Shown: positions 9,990-21,625 of the stretch, one piece after another
How positions within the stretch are numbered: position 1 is the first letter of the stretch
Layout of the letters: every line of letters starts with the position of its first letter
NCBI GenBank assembly: GCA_033296885.1
Contig: MU863967.1
Coordinates: 1 to 64,000, forward strand
Length of the DNA stretch: 64,000 nt
Reading direction: 5' to 3'
From: Triangularia verruculosa
Lineage: Eukaryota; Ascomycota; Sordariomycetes; Sordariales; Podosporaceae
Translations under genes and position numbers: made by a program
Notes under the pieces: generated by a model
Databases searched by the model: none
What the model was told of the DNA's origin: nothing
Seen by the model: the letters and a program-made list of their open reading frames with translations, nothing else

Positions 9990-11413
9990 ATGAACTGGGA
10001 CGATGAAGATGCCCCGCCAGCCCTGGTTGGTGCTGATGAAATCTTAGAGGCTACCGAAGAAAAGGAGAAAAGGGTTCCAATCACAATAGTTACAGGTTTG
10101 TCTTTATCCTATCCTCTCGCATAATTGTCTACAATGTTTAGACTGACGTACTCCGTAGGGTATCTCGGTGCGGGGAAAACTACCCTACTCAACTACATTC
10201 TGACTGCAAGGCATGGCAAGAAAATTGCTGTGATTATGAACGGTAAGTATTTACAGGATACCACAATGGTCTTGGTGGTGTAGCAAGCTAATAGCATCCA
10301 ATTCCAGAGTTTGGAGATTGTAAGTGATGTCTTTTCTGAGACTTGCTCCAGGCAAGGTTAACACGACTTCAGCTCTGGACATTGAGAAGTCCTTAACTGT
10401 GAATAAAGATGGTGAGGCCGTGGAGGAGTGGTTAGAAGTAGGCAACGGATGCATCTGTTGCTCTGTCAAGTAAGAGAGTCTCCCAAAGCTGTAGGATCTC
10501 GCTAACAGTCATGAACAGAGACACAGGCGTAAATGCCATCGAATCTCTGATGGCAAAAAAGGGCAAGTTTGACTACATCCTGCTGGAAACAACAGGGTTA
10601 GCGGATCCAGGCAACCTTGCACCACTATTCTGGGTTGATGAGGGGCTTGCGAGCACCATCTATCTGGATGGCATCGTGACCCTTGTTGATGCCAAGAATA
10701 TCCTCCGCAGCTTGGATGATCCAGCGGGCAAGGTTGAAGGGCATGATGAATCTGACGACCATGGGCCGGTCATGACAACCGCTCACGTGCAGATCTCACA
10801 CGCCGACGTCATCGTCATCAACAAATCCGACCTTGTGAGCGAGGAGGAGTTGCAAGCTGTGAAGGAGCGGATCACATCCATCAACGAACTGGCCAAGATT
10901 TTCGTCACTTCGCAAAGTGTGGTGCCTGACCTCGAGGGATTTTTGCTGGACCTGCACGCATATGACCGTGTTGATGAGCTTGATCGTGCCGGCCGCGGGC
11001 ATAGCCATCTTGATAAGGTGAGTAAGCTTGTCCAGTCGACTGCAGGACCGATTGGCTGACTGGTTTGCTAGACCATCTCAACATTGTCAATCCCGCTTGA
11101 CGAGTTGTCAGCCAACCAGCTGACGGCTGTTGACGCCTGGTTGCGCGCGGTGTTGTGGGAAAACGAGCTTCCTGGGAACGAGGCGACCAATGGGCCGGCA
11201 TTTGAGATCCATCGTGTGAAGGGGCGGCTGTTCCTCCAAGATGGGGCTGAAAAGATGGTCCAGGGCGTGAGGGAGATTTTTGACATCTTCGACAGCCCTG
11301 CCCCATCATCTGGCGATGTACCCCGGAAAGGCAAGCTGGTGTTGATTGGGCGTCATCTGACGGATTTGGACTTTAAGAAGAGCCTGCTGGATGCTGTCCG
11401 GACGGCAGCTTAG
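9990..11413 (+). CDS. zng1: CobW/ZNG1-type zinc-regulated GTPase metallochaperone
   Basis: There are six exons: 9990-10095, 10159-10242, 10308-10319, 10373-10469, 10519-11017 and 11072-11413, giving 379 residues. Exon 3 is a 12-nt microexon needed to restore the conserved NEFGD-S-LDIEKS block. Domain order: a CobW/P47K GTPase with Walker A GYLGAGKTT (residues 36-44), the metal-binding CICC motif (94-97), ETTGLADP (switch region) and NKSD (201-204), then a CobW C-terminal domain ending near residue 375. CBWD1/ZNG1 proteins deliver zinc to methionine aminopeptidase; that role is inferred from the family. The acidic N-terminus (MNWDDEDAPPALV) is where ZNG1 proteins dock their client. It is divergent from mob3. 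Confidence 0.95.
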
Positions 11414-11770
11414 TCTATCGACTAGTAAAACCAATTGACAGACTGTAGCGTGCTGGTGACAGGTGATTAGGTTGAGAGTGAAGGAATTGGTTGAATTAAA
11501 GTTTAGGAAGTGACAGGGAACACGGGGCTGTAAGCTTGGCCTTAAATTTGTACATTGCGGCACGATTATGTGGAGAAAGCACGGACCTGTGCGCGATTCC
11601 TTGAGCCTTCCCGCCCTCACCAACCGCCGTCCTTGGTTCAGTGACAAGCGTTTGCATTATCCGTAGCGCTGCTTCGATAACGCGACACTGGCCATCACCG
11701 TCCCAACATATCTTCCACGAGTAATCCCATTTCGCTACAGACCGAGACATTACGATATCCCGCGTTCCCA
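11414..11770. other. Intergenic region, zng1 3' side and not2 5' side
   Basis: This is 357 bp between two plus-strand genes. I see no coding frame, RNA gene or repeat. Confidence 0.5.
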
Positions 11771-14504
11771 ATGATGAACCGGCAAGGTATGGCGGCCCAT
11801 TCTCTGCCCCTTGGCTTTTGCCTTGCTTGATTCCTTGTCTCTGTCCGGTACCCCGCTGCGTGCTCCGTCTCGAATCCGATACCTGCTGCCGTCAAAGAGA
11901 AACCCCGCCGAGTTATCATCCCGTCCTCTACCGTCGTAACACCTCCGAGTTGGCCTGGGATGGATGGGGCGGGAAAGCTGGCTTCACCAAGGACATCAAA
12001 CCGAAGCACATATATACTGGAAGGGGGGGTGGATCGCTGCTGGAGGAGGCTCAACACATCTTCGTCGGGTCTAATCTGTGGTGGGAGGACTGCATTGCTG
12101 TGATTCCGCATTGCCAGTGACTTTGGTTCTGTTGATCTTCTCCCGAACCGCTGTCGAATCGAAGACCGCCGCCGAATGTCTCACGAGCCGACCATGACGT
12201 TCCATTCTTGTCCACCAGGGGTACCCAATCACGGAATCATCGCACTACAAGTCATAGAACGTATCTTCAGCAGGAAATCCCTGATGCTGACTGTTGTCGA
12301 CAACAACAGGACCGTTACGACAGTTACCCTACGGGCAACAGCCGCCTCAACAACAGTCGGGGCGCCCAGTGGTTTCGAGGGGGCTACCCAAAGGGCAGCA
12401 AGGTGAGAATGTGCCAGGAGGACGATGTACTCTGCGGAACGGCGTTGACACGAACGACTGCGTAGCGGCGATGAACAATTCTTCCAATTGGGGGTTTAGT
12501 AGCAACGGCCTATCGATGGGGGGGAATGCGAACCTCGGCCAAGGGATGCGACCATTACCAGGTGGGAATAATATGAGCTTTGCTCAGACCTTAGGGAGCT
12601 CGCAGCAGCAGCATTCGGGACCACTGGACCCATCGTAAGTTGGAATTTCCGGTTTTGTTTTGGTTGGTGGGTGCGGTGCCTGATGGAGAGCTGCATTGTT
12701 CGCGCTGTTTTCATCGCATTGTTGCGACCTCCGGCTTTTGCGACTTTGTGGACCATTCATCTTGCGCCCAATGCTTCTGGTCTGCGACTTTCCGGCTGCT
12801 CTGGTTTGGCCTGGAATTTCCCTTTCATACCTTTCACCTCAGCACTCATCCACCGCCTGACTTTGCCTACACGCAACACCAATCCTGTCCCGTCATATGG
12901 CGCCGCCCAGCATGGCGCTACGACCAACAAGATCAAAAGTCCGAATCGCTGCAATGCGCAAGGCTGGCATTGTCGACCAAGAACCGCAAAAGCAGCCAGA
13001 GGGGCTGCCGTATGCACTGGTCGTGAAGGGGTACTGTCTCACAGCCTGACGCACATGCCTTGACATTGTGTCGCAGATTGCGACTTTTCTTGGTCTCATT
13101 CATTGAATCGATAGCTTACTAACAACTTCAATCTAGGGAGTTCCCATCACTTTCCAACGCGGCGCCAAATCAATCAACCCAAGCATCCATGTGGGCGCAA
13201 CAGCCATCTCGCAATATTGGTGGGGGAGCTCATCGGGGCCCCCAAACGCCGTTATCAGCGCATCCAGGGCAAGATGACCTTTTCGCCCCTTCTCGACTAG
13301 CAACCGCGCAGTCGTCGTTTCGCTTCGGCAATCAGGGAGCTGTAAACCAGGCGCCTCAGGGAGGTCAGGCTGACGAGTTCCCGCCATTGAACCGACCAAC
13401 GAATGGTGAAATCGGGCAAGAGCGGGGCTCAGGTCTCATGTCGAATATCGGTTTCGGCCAGGCGAGCGCGCCTTCTGGGGGTGCGTTACTTACGAACCGA
13501 GCCGGAAATGGTCTTCTCAACGCCCTTTCGGCTACCTCTCGGACGGGGGACGTCATCTCACCAACGTCGATACAACGGTCACAGGGCCCTCGAAGCCCAG
13601 TGGACGAGGAAGAACCGCGGCAAAAGCCACCTGGGTTCCGTGAGGATAGCATAGCGTCACATACTTCGGGAAACGATGCGGTGGGCAGGAATCCGTTGGG
13701 CGCCATTGGTAATGACGCCCCCCTAAGCAAGGCGAGAGAGGAAGACCGAGGACAGCTTCCCGAGATTGTGGATCCTCTGGAAGGAATGTCTGCCATTGAC
13801 AGGTGGGGCATAAAGGGGCACCAGACGTTGATGAACAACTTTATGGACTACAGCGTCATCGCTCATGGGGTAGAACCCGCGGGTCTGGGGCTCGATTTGC
13901 GGTCCAATGAGTAGGCTGCCATCGGTTCAGCATTATGCTTGTCTGATTGCTAACTGTCTTGCAGAATGATTTCCACGCAGATCTACTCGTTATTCAACGC
14001 AGCACCCCCACGGCCAGCGATTCCAAAGTTCAAGCTGCCCGACTGCTACGAGGTCAAGAATGTACAACCGATTGAGGCGAAGATCAGTAGCTTCAATGAG
14101 GAGACTTTGATGTGGATCTTTTACAGCTGCCCGAGGGATTTCAAGCAGCAACTGGCGGCCGTTGAGCTGTGAGTGCCGATTATGTCGTTAACACGTTCAA
14201 TTTTCACAACGACTGACACAGATACAGCATGAACCGGAACTGGCGGTGGCACAAGCGACTTCAACTCTGGTTGACCAAAGACGAGCAGCTCGTGCCTCAA
14301 ACCATAAGCCCAAATGCCGAACGAGGATATTATATCGTCTGGGACAAGGATCTGTGGCGCAAGGAGAGGGTATGAAATTTGATCTACTACGACGACGACA
14401 CTTGCAACAGTTTGGCTGACATGGCGACACATTCACAGAGAGAGCTTACTCTTCACTATTCTGACCTGGACACGACGCCGACATCCAGTGCTGTTGTAGC
14501 GTAA
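11771..14504 (+). CDS. not2: CCR4-NOT complex subunit NOT2
   Basis: Six exons are proposed: 11771-11786, 12310-12634, 13137-13910, 13965-14168, 14222-14369 and 14439-14504, giving 510 residues. The first 350 residues are Gln/Gly/Pro/Asn-rich and disordered. The C-terminal NOT2/3/5 domain (about 370-490) is clear, with GMSAIDRWGIKG before it and then LFNAAPPRPAIPKFKLPDCY, MWIFYSCPRD and RNWRWHKRLQLWL. NOT2 scaffolds the NOT module of the CCR4-NOT deadenylase and acts in mRNA decay and transcription. The last five exons are firm. The short first exon and the two introns of 523 and 502 nt, unusually long for this organism, are inferred from frame and from GTAAGT/CTAAC signals. Confidence 0.9.
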
Positions 14505-15236
14505 TGGCACCGCTGTCAACAATGGGCTGCGTATGCAGTCTAATCAGCATAAATTGTTGTATCTATCTATTGTGTTTTTTTGTGGCTCAGTGAAAGGCGG
14601 TATAAATTTCAGCGACTGGGCTTTGATTTTTACTCCCCTTTTTCTGGCGAGCTCTTAAAATTGGGGTGGAAGAGGAGAGGAAATGGCAGTTGGTTCGTGG
14701 TGAGCTCACTCATCACAAAGCGAATAGAAGTTGTGTCGTTGTGTGCACTTTGTAAGAGAGCTGTGTAACGTGTCCATTTTGATACGTTGACGCCACTAGG
14801 GGATGAGTTCGGAGATTAATTGGACGAGGTGGACCGTGCAATGTGAATAAGCTTGGCACAAATGATGCGGTTGATCCAAGGCCGCGAACGTCCGGCATCC
14901 GCCCACTGATGTCAACTATTGCACCTATTTCCTGCTTCACCTTCCATCGTCAACCGAACAGACTCACGCCTGTTGACTCTTGTGATTGCTTCATCCTTTG
15001 CTCGGCTTATTTCGAGCGACCGACGTTTCTGCGATCGCGCACGTTCGCTCTACGCCCCCAAGCTACCTGAGCAGTTGGCCAGTTGCCCGGTTATCCATCT
15101 CCGACCACCTCAACCCGTGACGCTCATACTCTCTACGATCATCCTGCCTTGCGCCATCAAATACAAATAATCTTCCTGGGGGGCGGTCTCTGTTTCTCTG
15201 CTCAGTAATCAGTCACAGTCAGCCAGCATTGTCAAA
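14505..15236. other. Intergenic region not2 to CUE gene
   Basis: This 732-bp stretch holds the 3' end of not2 and the promoter and leader of the next gene. No repeat, RNA gene or convincing open frame is seen. Confidence 0.5.
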
Positions 15237-15918
15237 ATGTCAGAGGTGCAACAAGTCAACGTGCCAGGACTGGTGATTATCCTGGTGCTGTCGGGGATTT
15301 TACTGAAGTACTTCTTTTCGGCGCCGTCGCCGCAGAGCGGGAGTGGGAGACAGAGGATGGATGCGGCGGCGTTGGCGAGGCAGAGGGAGATGGCGGTGGG
15401 GAGGATACAGCAGATGTTTCCGCATTTGGGGAGAAGGGAGATTTTGTGGGATTTACAGAGGACGGGGGGGAATGTGCAGGTTACTACGGAGAGGATTTTG
15501 GGGGGCAGGTTGGAGACGGTATGTAACCCCCCTTCATGAAATTCTGTTAGGGGTAAGAATGATGCTAACGTTTGTTGTTGTTTTGTGATAGCCTCCAGCT
15601 ACATTCCAGCCACCGCCGCCGCCTGAGGGAAGCGCCACGGCGACAACTGCTTCTGGGAATGGAAACGGGAATAGTGTCGCTAAGCCGGTTACGCCTGCGC
15701 AGCCGGATTTGATTACGAGGTACAACCTGGCGAATAAGTTGAATGTGCCTACTGAGGAGGAGCCTAAGGGGACTGGGAATGGGAAGGCCAAAGCCTGGAG
15801 CACGAACAAGGATGAGAGACAGACGCTGCTGCAGAAGAGGAGGGATCAGATGATTCTGGAGGCGAGGAGGAAGTTGGAGGCCAAGATTGCGGCAGAGAAG
15901 GCCGCGAAGGAGGTATAA
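15237..15918 (+). CDS. Cue1-like ER membrane CUE-domain protein (ERAD)
   Basis: Two exons, 15237-15518 and 15592-15918, give 202 residues. An N-terminal hydrophobic segment (about residues 10-28, VPGLVIILVLSGILLKYFF) would anchor the protein in the ER membrane. A CUE ubiquitin-binding domain follows (about 50-94: QMFPHLGRREILWDLQRTGGNV). The C-terminus (about 155-202) is a charged helix with LLQKRRDQMILEARRKLEAK, in the position of the Ubc7-binding region of yeast Cue1. Cue1 recruits and activates the E2 Ubc7 for ER-associated degradation; that role is inferred from the identical layout. Exon 1 is unusually G-rich. Confidence 0.88.
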
Positions 15919-16729
15919 TGAAGAGTGGTTGTTTGTATGGATAGGGGGGAATGGTTTTGTACAAGAGGGTTTTATTACATTAGGTATATTATGCATTGCA
16001 TGGGGAGACTAGCTTTGTGTTTTTGTGTCCCCTTACATAGTAGAATGGTAGGCTTTTATTCAAGCGATGTCTTTGAAGTCAAGACAAAACAATGCAAGCC
16101 CAGGAACGTGTTTATTTCGCCAGGTATGGTTGTCATTTCTTTGAGGCATGGACTCGGGCTAGATCATGTTTATCAAAGAGCTGGTGGGGAATGGAATCTG
16201 GAACAGAAGGGCCCCACTTAGATAGCAACATGGACTTTCACATGCTTTTTGGAAGACCTTTCCTCGATCAACTGTTTCGAGACCCGACTCACAGAAACAG
16301 GGTGGGCGCCAAACAGCCGGGCCCCTTGTTGTGAGGCAAAATGCGGTCCTTCCTTCTTTTTTAGCGTCTACTGACGAATCGCAACTTTAGTTTGGCTGCC
16401 GAGTCACCGTCTCAGTTCTTCAACCTTCGTGCCACACCGAGATTGTGCGTAGGGGCTGAGAGTGATATGGAAGGGAGCGTTGCTTTCCAACTCGAGCACC
16501 TACTGTAAAAAGAAATCTTGGAACGATCTCCCTCTTCTTTTCTTCTGATTTGAGTTACTCGTTTTCTTTTTTCCAGAAAACATCGATACGGTTTCCCGAA
16601 ACCGAAGAAACGCAACTGCATCGTTTGGCTTTCGTTCGCCAACAACGGTGCACCGGCGCCGATCCCCTTTTCTTGACTTGCTTTTGTCGAGACCCCCCTT
16701 TTTTTCCCCGCGAGTACCTGAACAAAAAC
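15919..16729. other. Intergenic region before the 435-residue gene
   Basis: This is 811 bp. Its right half (from about 16400) is likely promoter and 5' leader, since pyrimidine-rich stretches (TTCTTTTC, TTTTTTCC) lie directly upstream of the start codon. An upstream frame continuous with the gene begins at 16550 but starts from a weak codon, so I did not include it. Confidence 0.5.
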
Positions 16730-18095
16730 ATGTGGACCAGCACAACTCGTCGCGACGAGTCGGCCACGCCGTCGCCACCGTCGTCAGTTCCTCGGCCCCC
16801 TACTTCTTCAACGTCCTTTTCTACCTCGTACTCCTCGCCCCTTTCTTCCGAACGGTCCCAGGAGCAACCTGTGTATCGTGTTTACCCTCCACCAGACAAC
16901 CACCCACACCACCACCATCACCATCACCATCAATTCGAAAGCGAGTACTGCCACGCCACGAGAAGAAGCTCTCCTTCTCCTGCTCCTGGCTGGGAGAACG
17001 GAATGGTTGATCTGCCTTACGTCGACTACGCCCAGGTGGAGATTCAGAGCTCGAGCATCAAGGTGATCAGGTCGCCCATGTCGTTGGTGAGAAGTGTTGC
17101 TTCGAGGTTGCCGAGTGGTCCTTATATGCTTGCGAGGGCGGTGACGACCTACGCGACGAGATCAAGGAGTGCTTCGCCGCCTGTTGAGCAGACTTCGCCG
17201 GTGGGTGCCGCTCCGCCGCTGCCGAGTCGGCCGAGGATAGAAGAGGGATTCGTCACGGGGAGGGAAAGGGAGAGGGAGAGGCTGGCACCGCCGCCGATGA
17301 TGGCGGGGAGAAGGGATGGGGAGGGGTTGGGGGAGAGTGAGAGTGGGGTGAATTGGCATTTTTGTCAACAAGGTGAGTTTGTTTTGATGTTCAGGGGGAG
17401 AGCGGGCTGGTGGCTGACATTAGCGATTAGGCATGACCATGCTCCACCAGGCCAGACAGAGTACCAGCGAGCCCGAATTGGCGAGAATGTTGGTCGTGAA
17501 TAGTGTGTCATACTTGAACAAAGCCTTGCCGCCGAATCTTACTCCGGCGGAAGCGTCGACGATACGCCAAAGCACACCGGCTGCGGTGCTGGGGCCTCAA
17601 CAGCAGGGTGCGGATTACTTCGGTCACTATCAAGGACCCACGCGTCAGGTGCAAAAGACCATGATCTACCACGTCGCTCTCGTCCTTCTGAACTGGGCGG
17701 CTGCCCTGCTGCAGTGGTTTGTGCCGCTGGCGAGCCACGCAATTGCCGACCTGGCGAGGTTTGAGAAGGAAAATCAGTATTTCAGCAAGATGGCCATGTC
17801 GACGTTGACGGGGATGAAGAATGCGTATATTTGGTTTTCGGGGGCCTATGCGGGGCAGCTCATGGCGGCGGTGATGGGGTACTGTTTCCAGGGTGTTCAT
17901 GGGGCCTTCACGGAGTTTCGGTCACAGCCTGTTCCTATGAGGTCAGGGGGAAGGTATCAGGACCAGCAGCCACCGATGACGCCGGAAGAGAGGGAAAGAC
18001 GGCGGTTGTATGAACAAGTGCTTCATCAGCAGCAGCAGGGCTGGACTCCGCCGAATTATCCAACGGACTACTCGCAGCTTCAGAGGCACCTATGA
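16730..18095 (+). CDS. Unknown fungal protein with His-rich N-terminus and hydrophobic C-terminal segments
   Basis: Two exons, 16730-17372 and 17431-18095, give 435 residues. I do not recognise the family. Residues 1-60 are Ser/Thr/Pro-rich and are followed by a histidine run (HPHHHHHHHHQF, about residues 58-69). Residues about 90-215 are basic and Ser/Pro/Arg-rich. The second exon is better ordered: MTMLHQARQSTSEPELARML, then a hydrophobic stretch (about 285-320, IYHVALVLLNWAAALLQWFV) and a second one (IWFSGAYAGQLMAAVMGYCF) consistent with two membrane or amphipathic helices. The tail is Gln/Arg/Pro-rich. It may be an organelle or lipid-droplet-associated protein, but nothing in the sequence decides this. 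The start chosen is the first ATG with the frame open to the splice site. Confidence 0.8.
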
Positions 18096-18642
18096 TTTGG
18101 TTGGATGGAATTGGGGATGGAAGCTTGGGAGCGAGTGATAGAACATATGGATAGAGGGGTAGGAAGATGGGCATTAGACAGGGAGTTTGTTGGGAAAGGA
18201 GGGAAAAGTCTACGGGACCTCCGTTGTTATGTTATGCTATTTTCATGTTCAAAAAATAAATCATCATACCTGAACAATCACTGCTGACTCCCAGGAAGTT
18301 TGTGAGAGTATGAAGTCGGGTCTTTCACCCCACTCCAGGTCGGAGCCGTTGGGAAGTGAGTGGGGGCGCAAAAAGGTGCACGGTCGCGGGTGGGTTCGGG
18401 CGATAAGATAAGCCAATTGGACCCGACATGGGGGGGACACCAGGAAATTTTTCTGAACCGCCCGAATCTCCTGCTGATTTTGCTCTCCCATTCTTCACTT
18501 GTCGCAACCATCCGCTTCTTGTCATACCCCTCCTTCGCCTGCCTTCAGCCCGTGTCGACAGTTCGCCGCGAGTTATACCAGAGTAGGCTTGATACCTAGA
18601 CGTCTTGCCGACGGACGCGCTGAGCGTTACCTTCGTCTTGTC
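18096..18642. other. Intergenic region before mss116
   Basis: This is 547 bp holding the 3' end of the preceding gene and the promoter of the helicase. The frame of mss116 is open back to 18499, but the matching N-terminus of a mitochondrial presequence starts at 18643, so the extension was left out. No repeat or RNA gene is seen. Confidence 0.5.
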
Positions 18643-20774
18643 ATGATGAAGACCAGCATCTTGCGGCACGCCGCCGCCGCCCGTGTCGCTTTGACTGCGC
18701 GCCCACTCCAGCTCGCTGCCAGATCCTCACCGTCGGCTTTTGCGATCACACAAACGCCCCTCAAGGCGTCATACCGCCCCTTCAACAGCCTCCTCCGGTT
18801 CTACTCGAGCGAGTCGGCCGCTCGGCAGGAAACCGCCACGCCCTCAGGCCGCGTTACCAAGTTCAGAGATCTCGAAACCCTGGGCGTGAACAATGCTCTC
18901 GTAAAATCTATTACCGAGGGGATGAAGTATGAGGATATGACTGAAGTACAGTCCATGACCATTAACGCCGCTCTCGCCGGCAAGGATCTGTACGTTATCC
19001 CCGCTTCTGGAAAAAAATGCCCCTCCACAAAATTTGCTAACTGGTGTCTCAAAATAGTGTTGCGCAAGCCAAGACAGGTACCGGCAAGACGTTGGCTTTC
19101 CTTGTGCCAATTCTTCAGAAGATCCTTGCGGATCAGCCAGCTCTCGCCGAAACCCGCCGCCCTATGCGCGCCAGGTCCGATGACATCCGCGCTATCGTCA
19201 TCTCACCCACCCGTGAGCTTGCTGAGCAGATCGCCGCGGAGGCTTCCAAGATCGTCAGGGGCACTGGTATCAAGGTCCAGACCGCTGTCGGAGGAACTCA
19301 GAAGAAAATGGCGCTACAGAAGATGCGCTTTGAGGGTTGCCACTTGCTCGTCGGTACTCCTGGCCGTCTTGCTGATTTGCTCACCGACGACAGGAGCGGA
19401 GTAGCTGCTCCTAACCTTACTGCTCTGTGCTTGGATGAGGCGGATCGCATGTTGGACGTTGGTTTTGATGCCGAGCTCGACACCATTCTCAAGGCTCTCC
19501 CCGACAGGAAGGAAACCCCCCGCCAGACTCTTCTCTACTCCGCCACCATGCCCAAGGATGTGGTAGGCCTTGCCAGAAAGTACATTGACCCCACCAACTT
19601 CGAGTTCGCCCAGACCGTCAAGTCCGACGAGACCCCGACGCACGAGAGAGTGCCTCAGTATATCGTCCCTTGCCGCAACTTCGACACCATGCCTGCCACT
19701 CTCTTCGAGATGATCCGTGGCTTTGTCGCCAAGAGCCGTGACAACATGGAGCAGGACCGCCCCCTGAAGATGATGGTGTTCTTGCCTACCACCGCTTCCG
19801 TCATCTCATGGAGCGCTGCCTTCCGTCGTCTCCGCCGTCGATTCTCCGACATTCCAGAGGTTCGCGATATCCACTCCAAGCTGACCCAGCCGATCCGTAC
19901 CAGGTGCGCTGAGGACTTCAGACGGGCCAAGTCTGCCATTCTTTTCTCTTCGGATGTCACCGCCAGAGGCATGGATTTCCCCAACGTCACCCACGTTGTC
20001 CAGATTCACGCTCCTAACGACCGCGACTCGTACATTCACCGTATCGGTCGTACCGGCCGTGCTGGCAAGGAGGGTGAAGGCTGGCTTCTGGTTGCCGATG
20101 CCGAGGTCAGCGTTGCCCGTAGCAGGCTTCCTGGTCTCCCCATCAAGCGCTCGACCGACTACGCGACCGCTTCCGCCGATCTGCATAGCGTTGACCCCGC
20201 CGAGTTCCCCGAGTCTGTCACGGCGGTTCGTGAGGCGTTCTCTTCGCTTCCTTATGAGACCCAAGTCGAGTATTACAAGTCTTTCTTGGGCGGTGCGCTC
20301 CAGGGTGTGCACAAGCAGGCTGTTGTGGATGACTTGAACAGTTTTTCAAAGAACATCTTTGGCTTGGACCAGCCCCCCGGACTCCCACCTTCGCTGGTGA
20401 GAAACCTCGGACGGATCACCGGTATCAGAATTGCCGAGAGAGATGAGAACAGGTTCCAGCGCAGCGGCTCGGGTGGTGGTTTCGGTGGCCGTGATGGCGG
20501 TTTCGGTGGCCGTGATGGTGGTTTTGGTGACAGACGCGGCGGCGGTGGTTTCGGTGGCCGTGATGGCGGTTTCGGCGACAGACGCGGCGGCGGTGGTTTC
20601 GGCGATAGACGTGGTGGTGGCGGTTTCGGCGATAGACGTGGTGGCGGCGGCGGTTTCGGTGGTAGAGGCGGTGAGAGGCGCGAGAGGCAACCTAGGGATA
20701 GCTGGGAGGCTATGGAGATGGCTGGCAAGAGGGATAAGCAAGAGTCGAGGGGTGGTGGCCGTGCCACTTTCTAA
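18643..20774 (+). CDS. mss116: Mitochondrial DEAD-box RNA helicase, MSS116-type
   Basis: Two exons, 18643-18989 and 19058-20774, give 687 residues. The N-terminus (MMKTSILRHAAAARVALTARP) is basic, hydroxylated and acid-free, a typical mitochondrial presequence. The helicase core is complete: motif I GTGKT (123-127), Ia SPTREL, GGTQKK, Ib TPGR, motif II DEAD (242-245), motif III SAT (277-279), TARGMDFPNV and motif VI HRIGRTGR. An MSS116 C-terminal helical extension follows. It ends in a Gly/Arg/Phe/Asp tail built from GGFGGRD and GGFGDRRG repeats (DNA about 20468-20685) that should bind RNA. MSS116 assists splicing of mitochondrial group I and II introns and translation; the role is inferred. 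The 68-nt intron splits the helicase just before motif I. Confidence 0.94.
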
Positions 20775-21625
20775 GTGGTGAATGAGCCAGTCAGGGAGTG
20801 AGGTTGATGGATTGATTCTTTCATTCCCAAGGCGGTAATCATTTTATGTGGAGTTGGGAGGGGTTCTTCCTGTGTGAATGAATGGGTTTCGAAGTCGGGT
20901 GGTTGAGAAGACGAAAAAAAAACGGGGGTGCACTACGGGGCCCCTATTGGATTTGACATCAGCATTGTCCCGGAGTTATGTTGCTTTTTTCTGGGTCAAG
21001 CTTTACGAGCCTTGGTATGAAAGGGTCGGGGGACAAGGCAAGGGGTACATGTCGTTTTTTCTAGTTTCCCCTGTCTTTGTTCGTCGACACCTTCAGGGGT
21101 GCTATTATTTTCGGGCACAAGTCACTGGCAGGCAGGCAGGCGGGTGGGGAGGGATAAAAAGCGGCGCATATCATATCACAGGGGAATCTCTCTTCTCTAC
21201 TCATTTTTTTCTTTTTCTTTTTTGTTTTGGCTTTGGGGATATTCGGGCCATGTTCATGTACATTATAGATGGTTGATGTTGAAAGTTTGTTTATACCAAA
21301 ATTGTACGATTATAAAGCTTTCAAATTGTCTTTTGCTCGCTTTCAAGACTGCACATCTGAGTGTCGTAAGATTCCATCTTTGATTGAATCGACTCTGCAT
21401 TGTCTTGTATCGTTGAAACGTCCTGTCTATATTTTTTGCCCGCGTCTTCAAACAATTGTAATATGTAGAGTATATCATCTGTCTCTATACATGATCCTTC
21501 ATCTCGCTTTTCAATTCCAATTTTCCGCCAATGCTGGGGGGTATCATATCCTGCTTTTTTCTTTTCTTTTTCTCTCTTTTAATCACAACAACAAACAACA
21601 ACCACCACCACCGGACATCAACACA
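20775..21625. other. Convergent 3' intergenic region between mss116 and pex7
   Basis: This is 851 bp between the stop codons of two convergent genes. It is rich in T and TTTC runs (about 21195-21230 and 21548-21580). No coding frame or RNA gene was recognised. Both 3' UTRs must lie here. Confidence 0.5.

Noticed and set aside
11695..12111. 138-codon minus-strand and 100-codon plus-strand frames inside the first not2 intron
   Set aside because: They overlap each other and the proposed splice signals. Neither shows a motif, so both were taken as chance frames.
20273..20767. Pro/Lys/Ser-rich minus-strand frame of 164 codons
   Set aside because: It is the antisense shadow of the repeated Gly/Arg tail of the helicase gene.
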